Below, piece by piece: positions 31,262 to 41,236 of a stretch of 64,000 bases of DNA (positions are counted from its first letter, which is position 1; every line of letters begins with the position of its first letter). The translations under genes were made by a program, and so were the position numbers. Source of the stretch: Gammaproteobacteria bacterium (GTDB lineage: Bacteria; Pseudomonadota; Gammaproteobacteria; Xanthomonadales; Marinicellaceae). A model generated the notes under the pieces. The model was not told where the DNA came from. It saw nothing but the letters and a program-made list of their open reading frames with translations, and did not search any database. The stretch spans positions 1 through 64,000 of the forward strand of contig JAWLAO010000002.1 in the NCBI GenBank assembly GCA_041395445.1, in the 5' to 3' direction.

Positions 31262-31303
31262 TTACAAGGAGAAGTTACTAATAAAGTAATGTTCTCCTTG
31301 TAA
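31262..31303 (+). promoter_or_regulatory. Long hairpin in the norB-norQ spacer
   Basis: Perfect 12-bp stem TTACAAGGAGAA (31262-31273) / TTCTCCTTGTAA (31292-31303) with a second TTACT/AGTAA stem inside. No T run follows, so it is more likely an mRNA processing or stabilising element, or a weak attenuator, than a full terminator. Confidence 0.55.
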
Positions 31304-31342
31304 GCAAATACAAAAGTTTTTAAATCAAAACTAAAATTAAGC

Positions 31343-32149
31343 ATGAAAACAATTGAGTTAAAACCCACAAAGCAATCATCATTTTATATTCAGCAACATA
31401 ATGAGGTTGAGTTATGTACACAGGCCTGGAAAAACCAACTTCCGGTTCTGTTAAAAGGTCCTACAGGTTGTGGTAAGACCCGTTTTGTTCAATACATGGC
31501 GGAGAAACTTGGGAGGAAACTGTACACGGTTGCCTGTCATGAAGATTTAACCGCTACAGATTTGCTTGGTCGCCATTTAATTGCAGATGGAAAAACCTAC
31601 TGGCAGGATGGGCCATTAACAAAGGCAGTTCGTGAAGGTGCGATATGCTATTTGGATGAAGTTGTGGAAGCTAGGAAAGACACAATCGTTGTTATTCATC
31701 CGTTAACCGATGACAGGAGAATTTTACCGATAGACAGAACCGGAGAAATACTACAGGCACCAGATGAATTCATGCTTATTGCTTCTTATAATCCGGGTTA
31801 TCAGAACCTGTTGAAAGGTATGAAACCATCAACAAGACAAAGATTCATTTCAATGAAGTTTGATTATCCGGCAATTAAAGTGGAAACAGAAATCATTAAA
31901 TCTGAAACCAATGTTGATATTGAAACTGCGCGACAGTTAGCTGAATTAGCAAACAGTTTGAGAGAACTTAAGGACTTTGATTTAGAAGAATCAGCCTCAA
32001 CTCGTTTATTAATTTATGCAGGGAACTTAATTAAAAGCGGAATTTCAATTTTAGAAGCCTGCCAAACTGCTATTATCGAACCATTGACAGATGATGAAGA
32101 TGTGATTGAGGCATTAGTAGAAGTTGTAAAAGCCAAGTTTCCGACCTGA
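31343..32149 (+). CDS. norQ: MoxR/CbbQ-type AAA+ ATPase NorQ
   Basis: 268 residues. Walker A GPTGCGKT (39-46), Walker B ICYLDEV (101-107), and the CbbQ/NorQ pattern ASYNPGYQNLLKGMKPSTRQR. With the VWA partner NorD (encoded two genes downstream) this ATPase is needed to insert the non-haem iron FeB into NorB. Ninety-odd bases after norB, past the hairpin. Confidence 0.95.
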   Translation: MKTIELKPTKQSSFYIQQHNEVELCTQAWKNQLPVLLKGPTGCGKTRFVQYMAEKLGRKLYTVACHEDLTATDLLGRHLIADGKTYWQDGPLTKAVREGAICYLDEVVEARKDTIVVIHPLTDDRRILPIDRTGEILQAPDEFMLIASYNPGYQNLLKGMKPSTRQRFISMKFDYPAIKVETEIIKSETNVDIETARQLAELANSLRELKDFDLEESASTRLLIYAGNLIKSGISILEACQTAIIEPLTDDEDVIEALVEVVKAKFPT

Positions 32150-32157
32150 AAAAATAA

Positions 32158-32520
32158 ATGCAAACAAAGACCAAAACTTACTTGTCACACGTTATGGTAA
32201 TTCTTAATCTCCTTTTTCCAATGGTATATCCCTTTATTTTGATTCACTGGTTTCAAAATAAAAAATCCCCAAACGATATGGTTAGAATATCTGTCAAGGA
32301 AGCATTGATTCTAGCAACGATCAGTACAATTGTTTTTGTCGCAATTGTAATTTCAGTCCTATTCTATTTTGGATTCAATAGCACTTTCACATTAATTGCC
32401 GGCGAAATTTATTATATGGTTTTAGTTCCTTTATTCTTTGTTCCTGCTATTTTAGGTATAACTAAAACTAACTCTGATCAGGTTTACCGCTATCCAGTCA
32501 TTGGGAAGTTCTGTAAATGA
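32158..32520 (+). CDS. Small membrane protein of the nor cluster (DUF4870-like)
   Basis: 120 residues with about three hydrophobic segments (12-30, 48-70, 78-105). The amino end YPFILIHWFQNKKSP and the spacing of helices resemble DUF4870/Tic20-like proteins. The stop overlaps the next ATG (ATGA at 32517-32520), so translation with the polyferredoxin is coupled. Function unknown; its place between norQ and norD suggests help in NOR assembly. Confidence 0.65.
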   Translation: MQTKTKTYLSHVMVILNLLFPMVYPFILIHWFQNKKSPNDMVRISVKEALILATISTIVFVAIVISVLFYFGFNSTFTLIAGEIYYMVLVPLFFVPAILGITKTNSDQVYRYPVIGKFCK

Positions 32521-33476
32521 TAAAGCGATTAAACAAACGATTAGCTTATCAGGCTGGCTTTTTTATTCTATTTGCATTGACACCGGTTCTTGATATTTTC
32601 AGGCTGGACTTAAATTACGGGCACTTCATACTATTTGGGAATGATTTAAAACTCAATTTACAAGATCTAGCTAATGCTGATGCGGATACATTTCTATTTT
32701 TTAAACGAATCATTTCTTATGTATTAGGTCCGATTCTGGCTGTTGCTATTGTATTTTTATTAATTGCATGGCGCTGGGGCCGGCTTTATTGTGGTTGGCT
32801 GTGCCCTCATTTTACAGTGGTTGAATATATTAATTCTTTCATGAGGATAGCATCAGGAAAACCAAGTATCTGGGAGTCTAAACTTCCCGAAAAACAATTG
32901 GATGGCACATCAGCTCCAATAAATAAATGGTGGTGGATTCCTACAATTTTTATGATTGTACTATTTGCATTTATCTGGGCAATATTGGCTTTGACATATT
33001 TATTGACTCCATCAGAGATTTACTCCAATTTATGGAATCTAAATTTTACTCGTAACCAGAGTATTTTTTTGATTGCTGTGACAATAGGTTTTGTTATTGA
33101 GTTCACCCTCGCAAGGCACTTATTTTGTCGATATGCATGCGCTGTTGGTGTCTTTCAGTCTCTGGTTTGGATGGGAAATAAGAAAGCCATGGTTGTCGGT
33201 TATGATTCTGAGCATGCTAAAGACTGTATAAGTTGTGATAAATCATGCGAACACTCCTGTCCGATGAGAGTCAAACCAAGATCAATAAAACGTAAAATTT
33301 TTACTTGCACTCAATGTTTTGAATGTATCAACGCATGCACTCGTGTCCAGCAAAAAAATAGCAAGCCTCCTCTTTTGAAAATGTTAATCGACGATTGTGC
33401 TTTGGATAAGTCAGAAAGAGACTTTGGTAAAAAAACAGATATTCCAAGCAACTGTTTTGGAGACAAGGAGCAATAG
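32517..33476 (+). CDS. Membrane polyferredoxin (NapH/CcoG/NosR-like)
   Basis: 319 residues, about five transmembrane helices. Two membrane-edge Cys pairs, CGWLCP (92-97) and CRYAC (204-208), are typical of the NapH/NosR/CcoG superfamily. Two cytoplasmic [4Fe-4S] sites follow: Cys237/240/244/248 and Cys264/267/270/274. Relatives pass quinol electrons or handle copper during oxidase assembly. It starts inside the previous stop and ends 2 bp before norD, so it belongs to the nor operon. It is not part of the standard norCBQD set; its partner is unknown. Confidence 0.85.
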   Translation: MIKRLNKRLAYQAGFFILFALTPVLDIFRLDLNYGHFILFGNDLKLNLQDLANADADTFLFFKRIISYVLGPILAVAIVFLLIAWRWGRLYCGWLCPHFTVVEYINSFMRIASGKPSIWESKLPEKQLDGTSAPINKWWWIPTIFMIVLFAFIWAILALTYLLTPSEIYSNLWNLNFTRNQSIFLIAVTIGFVIEFTLARHLFCRYACAVGVFQSLVWMGNKKAMVVGYDSEHAKDCISCDKSCEHSCPMRVKPRSIKRKIFTCTQCFECINACTRVQQKNSKPPLLKMLIDDCALDKSERDFGKKTDIPSNCFGDKEQ

Positions 33477-33478
33477 TC

Positions 33479-35317
33479 ATGGAAGAATGGGTTGGCGAAA
33501 AATGGCATAATTTTATTATCAGAAAATCAACTTTAAGTTATCCTCAATCTCAGGTAAAACTAAGCGGATTCAAGTCTCAACTCGGAGTTTTTTTTAGAGC
33601 CCTTGGTGGAGATAAATCTTACAAAATTGAATCTTCAGTGGCATTAAAGAATTATGGCTATAAAAAATTCTTGCAGAAAATAGCAGGTTCAAACAAAAGA
33701 ATTGAGTTGCCTCACTTTGGCAGTGAGCAATTTTTCTTGCCCTCAGTGATTTCCTGTTTTAACAATGAAAGCTTAAATAAAGACTTGTATATCTGGTTGA
33801 CAGCTCTGGCAAGTTTCGGCAAAGAAAAAACCAACAAAGAGACATGGATTATTCGTAATCAGAAATTGTCTCAAGAAGTATTAAATCAATGGCCAGGACT
33901 AGAGAAAAAATACAATAAGTTAGTCGCTGAGCACTTAAAACAAAGACTAAACATTGAGAAATTACCTTTGGATCTTCATGCTCTTGAGACAACAATAATT
34001 GAGAGCTTGAAAAATCCTTTCAATCAAATTAAGTTTATTCCAAAATCACGATTCACTCCTCAAGTGGTTCCGCTTTGGATATATGATGCTCCTCAACTCA
34101 AAAGAAAGTCCAGAACAGAATTGGATAAAACTGTTGATGATTCTAAATATAACGATGTAAATAAACACAATTTCAAAAAAAAATTCAAAGCGGAACAAAT
34201 TGAAGAGAATCAATCGAAAGGAGGGTTGTTATCATTTCGGCTGGAAAGTCTATTTTCATGGTCTGAATTCATAAATTTAGATCGTTCTCCTGATGATACT
34301 AAAGATGATGATGCATTAGATACTGCTGAAGATTTAGATCATTTGAGTCTTACAACAGGAGAAACAAGCCACAAAATTAAGCTGGATTTAGATTTTCCGT
34401 CAGAAGAATATGATGATCAAAAGATTTCCGGTGAAATTTTATTACCCGAATATGATTACAAACAGAATGCTCTGCAAGAGGAGTTTTGTTCCTTATTTTT
34501 GATGGAATCAAAACTTGAGACCAACAATAACTTACCCGCGTCTCTCAAGAGACAAGCAATTCAACTTCGTCGTCAATTTGATAGGATACGTCCACAAAGA
34601 CAATGGTTTAACAACCAAATTGACGGTGATGAAATAGACATCAATAGTTACATCAACTTCAATACAGATAAACTACTGGGAAAACTGAATACGGATCCCA
34701 AACTTTATAGACAACTAAAAAATACATACAGAGACTTATCGTGTTTACTTTTGGCTGATTTATCTTTATCCACTGATACCTATGCCAACAATGATAAAAA
34801 AATAATTGATATCATTCGCGAATCTCTATTTTTATTTGCAGAAAGTCTTAACTCCTGCAATGACCCATTCGCGATAGCAGGTTTTTCCAGCAAGCGCAGA
34901 GAACATATACGCTATTATCCAATCAAAGATTTCGAACAAAAGTACAACAATGATGTTGTTGTCAAAATTAATTCCATAAAACCCGGTTATTTCACACGAA
35001 TGGGCGCAGCAATAAGATACGCCACTTTAAATTTGAAAAAGCAGAAAACGGCTCAGAAACTTTTACTAATTCTTACAGATGGGAAGCCTAATGATTTAGA
35101 CAAATATGAATCCAGATATGGTATAGAAGACACCAAAAGAGCGATTCTTGAAGCAAAGCATTCCGGTCTGAAACCATTCTGTGTTTCAATTGATCAATAC
35201 AGTAGTGATTACTTACCTTACATTTTTGGCTCAAAATCGTTTATACATATCAAACGAGTTGAAGAATTGCCACGCAAATTGCCTCTTTTATATCTTCAAC
35301 TGACAACAAATATATAA
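33479..35317 (+). CDS. norD: NorD, VWA-domain NOR activation protein
   Basis: 612 residues. A long helical N-terminal region and an acidic middle (about 270-325) precede a C-terminal von Willebrand A domain. The MIDAS residues are DLSLST, the Thr in YFTRMG, and the Asp in LTDGKPND. NorD works with NorQ to make NorB competent by loading FeB. No norE or norF homologue follows; the next feature is a promoter region and an IS. Confidence 0.94.
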   Translation: MEEWVGEKWHNFIIRKSTLSYPQSQVKLSGFKSQLGVFFRALGGDKSYKIESSVALKNYGYKKFLQKIAGSNKRIELPHFGSEQFFLPSVISCFNNESLNKDLYIWLTALASFGKEKTNKETWIIRNQKLSQEVLNQWPGLEKKYNKLVAEHLKQRLNIEKLPLDLHALETTIIESLKNPFNQIKFIPKSRFTPQVVPLWIYDAPQLKRKSRTELDKTVDDSKYNDVNKHNFKKKFKAEQIEENQSKGGLLSFRLESLFSWSEFINLDRSPDDTKDDDALDTAEDLDHLSLTTGETSHKIKLDLDFPSEEYDDQKISGEILLPEYDYKQNALQEEFCSLFLMESKLETNNNLPASLKRQAIQLRRQFDRIRPQRQWFNNQIDGDEIDINSYINFNTDKLLGKLNTDPKLYRQLKNTYRDLSCLLLADLSLSTDTYANNDKKIIDIIRESLFLFAESLNSCNDPFAIAGFSSKRREHIRYYPIKDFEQKYNNDVVVKINSIKPGYFTRMGAAIRYATLNLKKQKTAQKLLLILTDGKPNDLDKYESRYGIEDTKRAILEAKHSGLKPFCVSIDQYSSDYLPYIFGSKSFIHIKRVEELPRKLPLLYLQLTTNI

Positions 35318-35343
35318 ATCTCTTCATTTCAAAAAAATGTCAA

Positions 35344-35357
35344 TTGACCTGTATCAA
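35344..35357 (+). promoter_or_regulatory. DNR/FNR box of the original receptor promoter
   Basis: TTGACCTGTATCAA. With TATAAT at 35379-35384 its centre is near -41. The IS5-family element starts about 23 bases after the predicted transcription start, so this promoter now first transcribes the transposase. Confidence 0.75.
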
Positions 35358-35358
35358 T

Positions 35359-35373
35359 TGAAAATGATTATCA
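35359..35373 (+). promoter_or_regulatory. Fur-box-like 7-1-7 palindrome
   Basis: TGAAAAT-G-ATTATCA differs in one arm base from the canonical Fur 7-1-7 dyad (TGATAAT-n-ATTATCA). It sits between the DNR box and the TATAAT, the right place to repress when iron is plentiful. It fits the haem/iron-type receptor downstream. Confidence 0.6.
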
Positions 35374-35486
35374 ATTGATATAATTCAGGTGTTCAAAAAT
35401 TATTAAATTAAATGAGACCTTTGCTAGAAACACAAGAAATTTGAAAAAATGTTAAACTACCATAGTTCACAAAATTTATTAAAATC

Positions 35487-36467
35487 ATGTCTTGGAAACA
35501 ACTTAGCCAATCAAGCTTAGCCGACTCATTAGCTAGTCACCATAAATCCCTTGAAGAACTCGATGATATTCATGAATTACTGGACTGGAGTCGAATTGAA
35601 GCTCATCTGAGAGATATGTTTTCATCCAAACGAGGAGAGCCGGCATGGCCTCCGCTATTAATGTTTAAAATCATGTTACTGCAACAATGGTATGGACTGA
35701 GTGATGAAGGCATGGAAAAACAATTGGCACGAGATTTATTATTTCGTCGTTTTACCGGACTTGGTTTAAGTGATGGAACACCGGATCATACTGTTATCTG
35801 GCGTTTCCATAAACTGATTGGAAAATTAAAACTGGCAGAGGTTTTATTTGAAGAAATCAACCAACAACTTTGTGAACAAAACATTATGATTAGAGCCGGA
35901 GGAGTCAGTATTATTGACGCCACAATAATCGAAGCCAAAAACTCTCGTCCTAAAAATGGAAAAAGCGGTGAGAATACACAGGATAAAGATGCTGCTTATA
36001 CCAGTAAAAAAGGTTCAGATGGCAAGCTCAAAACCACTTATGGTTTTAAACTTCATGGTAACAGTGATGAAGATGCCTTTTTACAAAAATACACCTGTAC
36101 TGCCGCCAATGAGCATGATTCTAAACAATTTAAGAAACTGCTTACAGGAGAGGAATCTCAAGCTTATGCTGATAGTGCCTATAAAAGCAAGGAACATGAT
36201 GAGTATCTTCAAAGGAACAAAATAAAAAATGAAATACACGAGCGAGCCCACCGCAACAAGCCTCTGACTGAGAAACAAAGGCTGGCAAATACTTGGAGGT
36301 CTCAAGTTAGGAACCGTGTTGAAAGTGTGTTCGGCATTCTGAAGCTACATTATGGCATTGCCAAAGCCAGACATGGAGGATTAATGCAATTACATACATC
36401 AATAGGCTTTGCTGCCATGGCATATAACCTTAAAAGAGCGGTAAAAATACAAAATAGTTGTGCCTGA
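35487..36467 (+). CDS. IS5-family transposase
   Basis: 326 residues, intact. An N-terminal DUF772-like domain (PLLMFKIMLLQQWYGLSDEGMEKQL) precedes the DDE domain. Catalytic candidates are the Asp in SIIDATIIEAK, the Asp in AYADSAYKS, and the Glu in RNRVESVFG (the Y-x2-R-x3-E-x6-K-like signature). It is oriented the same way as the receptor gene and lies downstream of the DNR/Fur promoter, so its transcription may follow denitrifying or iron-poor conditions. Confidence 0.93.
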   Translation: MSWKQLSQSSLADSLASHHKSLEELDDIHELLDWSRIEAHLRDMFSSKRGEPAWPPLLMFKIMLLQQWYGLSDEGMEKQLARDLLFRRFTGLGLSDGTPDHTVIWRFHKLIGKLKLAEVLFEEINQQLCEQNIMIRAGGVSIIDATIIEAKNSRPKNGKSGENTQDKDAAYTSKKGSDGKLKTTYGFKLHGNSDEDAFLQKYTCTAANEHDSKQFKKLLTGEESQAYADSAYKSKEHDEYLQRNKIKNEIHERAHRNKPLTEKQRLANTWRSQVRNRVESVFGILKLHYGIAKARHGGLMQLHTSIGFAAMAYNLKRAVKIQNSCA

Positions 36468-36482
36468 AAAATGGCAAAACAC

Positions 36483-36511
36483 CCCGATTAGCCCTCAAAA
36501 AGCTAGTCGGG
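36483..36511 (+). terminator. Hairpin after the transposase gene, inside the IS
   Basis: CCCGATTAGC (36483-36492) pairs with GCTAGTCGGG (36502-36511) with one T-G wobble, just after the transposase stop. No T tract follows, but it could reduce read-through into the receptor gene. Confidence 0.5.
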
Positions 36512-36598
36512 ATTAAGAAAATCGGAACAAATAGTGGTTTTTATCGAAAATCGAAAAAATCAGAAGTTTTAATCAATCAAGCAAAGGTCTCTAAAATA

Positions 36599-38770
36599 AT
36601 GACAAATAAATTGATTTTTTTCATCTTAACTTTAAATTTCAGCGAACTTGTGTCAGCAGAAGACAAAGAAAAAGTGGAGCTTGAGCCTGCTACGGTTGTG
36701 GCAATAGCAAATAAACAAATAAGACCTATTCAAGATGTTATTGGTGACGTCTCTCTAATCAATTCAGATCAACTGGAATCGCGCCTTAGTGAAGATATGG
36801 CAAGTGCGTTAAAATATGAAAGTAGTATTTTCATGGAAGATGCGGGTACTCGCTTTGGCAGTAGTGGTATCAATATTAGAGGTATTGGTAAAAATCGTGT
36901 CGCTATTGAAGTCGATGGCACTCCGAGCTCAAATCAATTTTCAATCGGTTCATACTCTCACGCAACTTCTGTTTTTCCCGATATTAGCTTAATAAAAAGC
37001 ATAGAAGTTTTGAATGGTCCCGCATCCACACTTTATGGCAGTGATGCTATTGGTGGAGTCGTTTCTATCAGAACGTGGAATCCCGAAGATTTGACAAGAC
37101 TTACTGATTCCAATCATTTCTCTAAGCTCAGACTAGGCTATGAACAAAAAAATCATTCACGCTCTATAACAGGACTTTCAGCTTGGGACAATGATAATAA
37201 TGGGGTATTGATCTCTTTTACTCAAAGGGATGGGAAAGGACTCATTCCTCATGGCTCTGTACATGATAAAAGAGACTTTTCAGATTGGGGTCAACAAACA
37301 TTGTTTACCAAGTTTGTACATGCTACTAATCAAAATAATAATTTAGTGTTAAGTTTTAGAGGACAACAAAGAGATTCAACAACACAAATTAACTCCTTTA
37401 TCGGCATCGAACGCTTTGCCAGAACAACCGGACTGTATGCTGAAGACAACAATAATGATAAAGAAATCAGTTTAAACTACGATTTTGGCTTAAACAGTCG
37501 TTGGTTTGATTCCGGGGTGTTTCATGCATACTATGCTGACACAGATTTCAAGCAAGACACTTTTGAGAATCGTAACTCTAGAACCGGAACTCCTTTATTT
37601 CAATTCAGAAATTTTGAATATAGTCAAAGTCGTCATGGAGTAGAAATAAACCTTCATAAATCTATCAACTTTGATAATGCAACTCACAATTTAATTTATG
37701 GAGTTGAATTTTCTAACGCAGATATCAGTGAGTTGAGAGATGGTTTTGAGGCTAATTTGCAAACGGGAGTTACAATCCCGGCTATTTTGTCTGAAGTTTT
37801 TCCCCGACGAGATTTCCCAAACTCAAATGTAAAAGAACTTGGAGTTTTTTTCATGAATGAAATTGTTTTTGATAATGATAAATGGGTATTAATCCCGGCA
37901 TTGAGATTCGATAGATATAAACTCAACCCAACTCGCGATGAAATTTTTGATGCAAATGGAACGGATACAGAAATTGTCGCTCTTTCAGAGACTGATTTTT
38001 CTCCTAAATTAGGGGTACTTTATAATATTAACAATAACTCCAATATCTACTTACAATATGTCAGAGGATTTAGAGCGCCGCCTTTTGATGATGTCAATAT
38101 CGGTCTGAATATTCCTATGTTTCGGATTCGTGCAATTGCTAATCCAGAATTAAAATCTGAACACTCAAACGGATTCGAAGCCGGTTATCGCGTCTTCAAA
38201 GATGAACACGAATTCAAAATCAATGTTTTCCACAATGATTACAAAGACTTTATCGAAACGAAAGCCAGAATTGGAGTTGATCTTGACACCGGTGAATTAA
38301 TTTTCCAGTCCATAAATATCGAAACAGCAAGAGTTAGAGGGCTGGAAATGGATTATTTATGGCAGTTTCATGAGAGGATGTCTCTGGGATTCAGCTGGGC
38401 GTGGACTGAGGGGGAAAACACTCAAACAAAAGAAGAATTGAGTCCAATTTCACCAGCAAAAGCAGTCGTCAATCTAAGTTGGATGTCAGTTGATGCATTA
38501 TGGAATGCAAATTTATTTATAGTTCACAACCAAAGAAAATCTGTGGCTGATGACAATTTATTTGCAACCCCATCAAATACTGTAGTCGATATTCAGGTTC
38601 ACAGAAATTTTAAAAACCGAGGGCAGCTTAGCTTTGGAATACTCAATCTGTTTAATGAGAAATATTGGAATTGGCAACAAATCAGAAACTTTGATGCTGA
38701 AGATCAAATTATTGATTCATTAACTCAACCTGCAAGAAATGTTTCTTTCGCTTATACCTATTCATTCTAA
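36599..38770 (+). CDS. TonB-dependent outer-membrane receptor, haem-receptor type
   Basis: About 723 residues from ATG 36599 (signal peptide MTNKLIFFILTLNFSELVSA). The longer frame from 36458 reads through the IS end and is rejected. A plug domain (RGIGKNRVAIEVDGTP, then LNGPASTLYGSDAIGG) precedes a 22-strand barrel ending in Phe. FRAPPFDDVN followed by NPELKSEHS matches the FRAP...NPxL box of HemR-like haem receptors. The only Shine-Dalgarno-like AAAGG (36583-36587) lies in the IS right end. A Fur-like box in the original promoter supports iron/haem uptake; copper uptake, as for NosA, is an alternative. Confidence 0.85.
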   Translation: MTNKLIFFILTLNFSELVSAEDKEKVELEPATVVAIANKQIRPIQDVIGDVSLINSDQLESRLSEDMASALKYESSIFMEDAGTRFGSSGINIRGIGKNRVAIEVDGTPSSNQFSIGSYSHATSVFPDISLIKSIEVLNGPASTLYGSDAIGGVVSIRTWNPEDLTRLTDSNHFSKLRLGYEQKNHSRSITGLSAWDNDNNGVLISFTQRDGKGLIPHGSVHDKRDFSDWGQQTLFTKFVHATNQNNNLVLSFRGQQRDSTTQINSFIGIERFARTTGLYAEDNNNDKEISLNYDFGLNSRWFDSGVFHAYYADTDFKQDTFENRNSRTGTPLFQFRNFEYSQSRHGVEINLHKSINFDNATHNLIYGVEFSNADISELRDGFEANLQTGVTIPAILSEVFPRRDFPNSNVKELGVFFMNEIVFDNDKWVLIPALRFDRYKLNPTRDEIFDANGTDTEIVALSETDFSPKLGVLYNINNNSNIYLQYVRGFRAPPFDDVNIGLNIPMFRIRAIANPELKSEHSNGFEAGYRVFKDEHEFKINVFHNDYKDFIETKARIGVDLDTGELIFQSINIETARVRGLEMDYLWQFHERMSLGFSWAWTEGENTQTKEELSPISPAKAVVNLSWMSVDALWNANLFIVHNQRKSVADDNLFATPSNTVVDIQVHRNFKNRGQLSFGILNLFNEKYWNWQQIRNFDAEDQIIDSLTQPARNVSFAYTYSF

Positions 38771-38779
38771 AAATTGCAA

Positions 38780-41036
<2,257 letters not shown>

Positions 41037-41080
41037 AAAACTGTATGAGTGGTGTGAAAATTATTTACACCCGCCCTCGC

Positions 41081-41108
41081 AAAACCCCTGATTTATCAGG
41101 GGTTTTTT
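41081..41108 (+). terminator. Rho-independent terminator of nirS
   Basis: AAAACCCCTG (41081-41090) pairs with CAGGGGTTTT (41097-41106), followed by more T. It closes the denitrification island. Confidence 0.92.
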
Positions 41109-41190
41109 ATTCGAAGAATCAAAACCCAATTTTTAGTATATTAGAGTTACGAGAAATCGCTATTTTTTGAAAATGAGTTTAGTGTCAATG

Positions 41191-41225
41191 AAACACCGAG
41201 TCCAAGAACCTGAACTCGGTGTTTT
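41191..41225 (-). terminator. Terminator of the large secreted protein gene
   Basis: AAACACCGAGT (41191-41201) pairs with ACTCGGTGTTT (41214-41224). It sits just past the minus-strand stop at 41237. Confidence 0.75.
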
Positions 41226-41236
41226 GTTACTTAGAT

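Larger units (their letters stand above)
35414..36591 (+). mobile_element. IS5-family insertion sequence (1178 bp)
   Basis: Terminal inverted repeats begin GAGACCTTTGCT at 35414 and end AGCAAAGGTCTC at 36591, imperfect further in. One intact transposase ORF. A clear target duplication is not visible: the flanks are TAAAT (left) and TAAAA (right), a one-mismatch match that could be a degraded duplication or chance. The right end lies only 7 bases before the receptor ATG. Confidence 0.88.

Noticed and set aside
36458..36598. N-terminal extension of the TonB receptor frame
   Set aside because: It lies within the IS right end and is followed by a normal signal peptide starting at 36599; a chance open frame.
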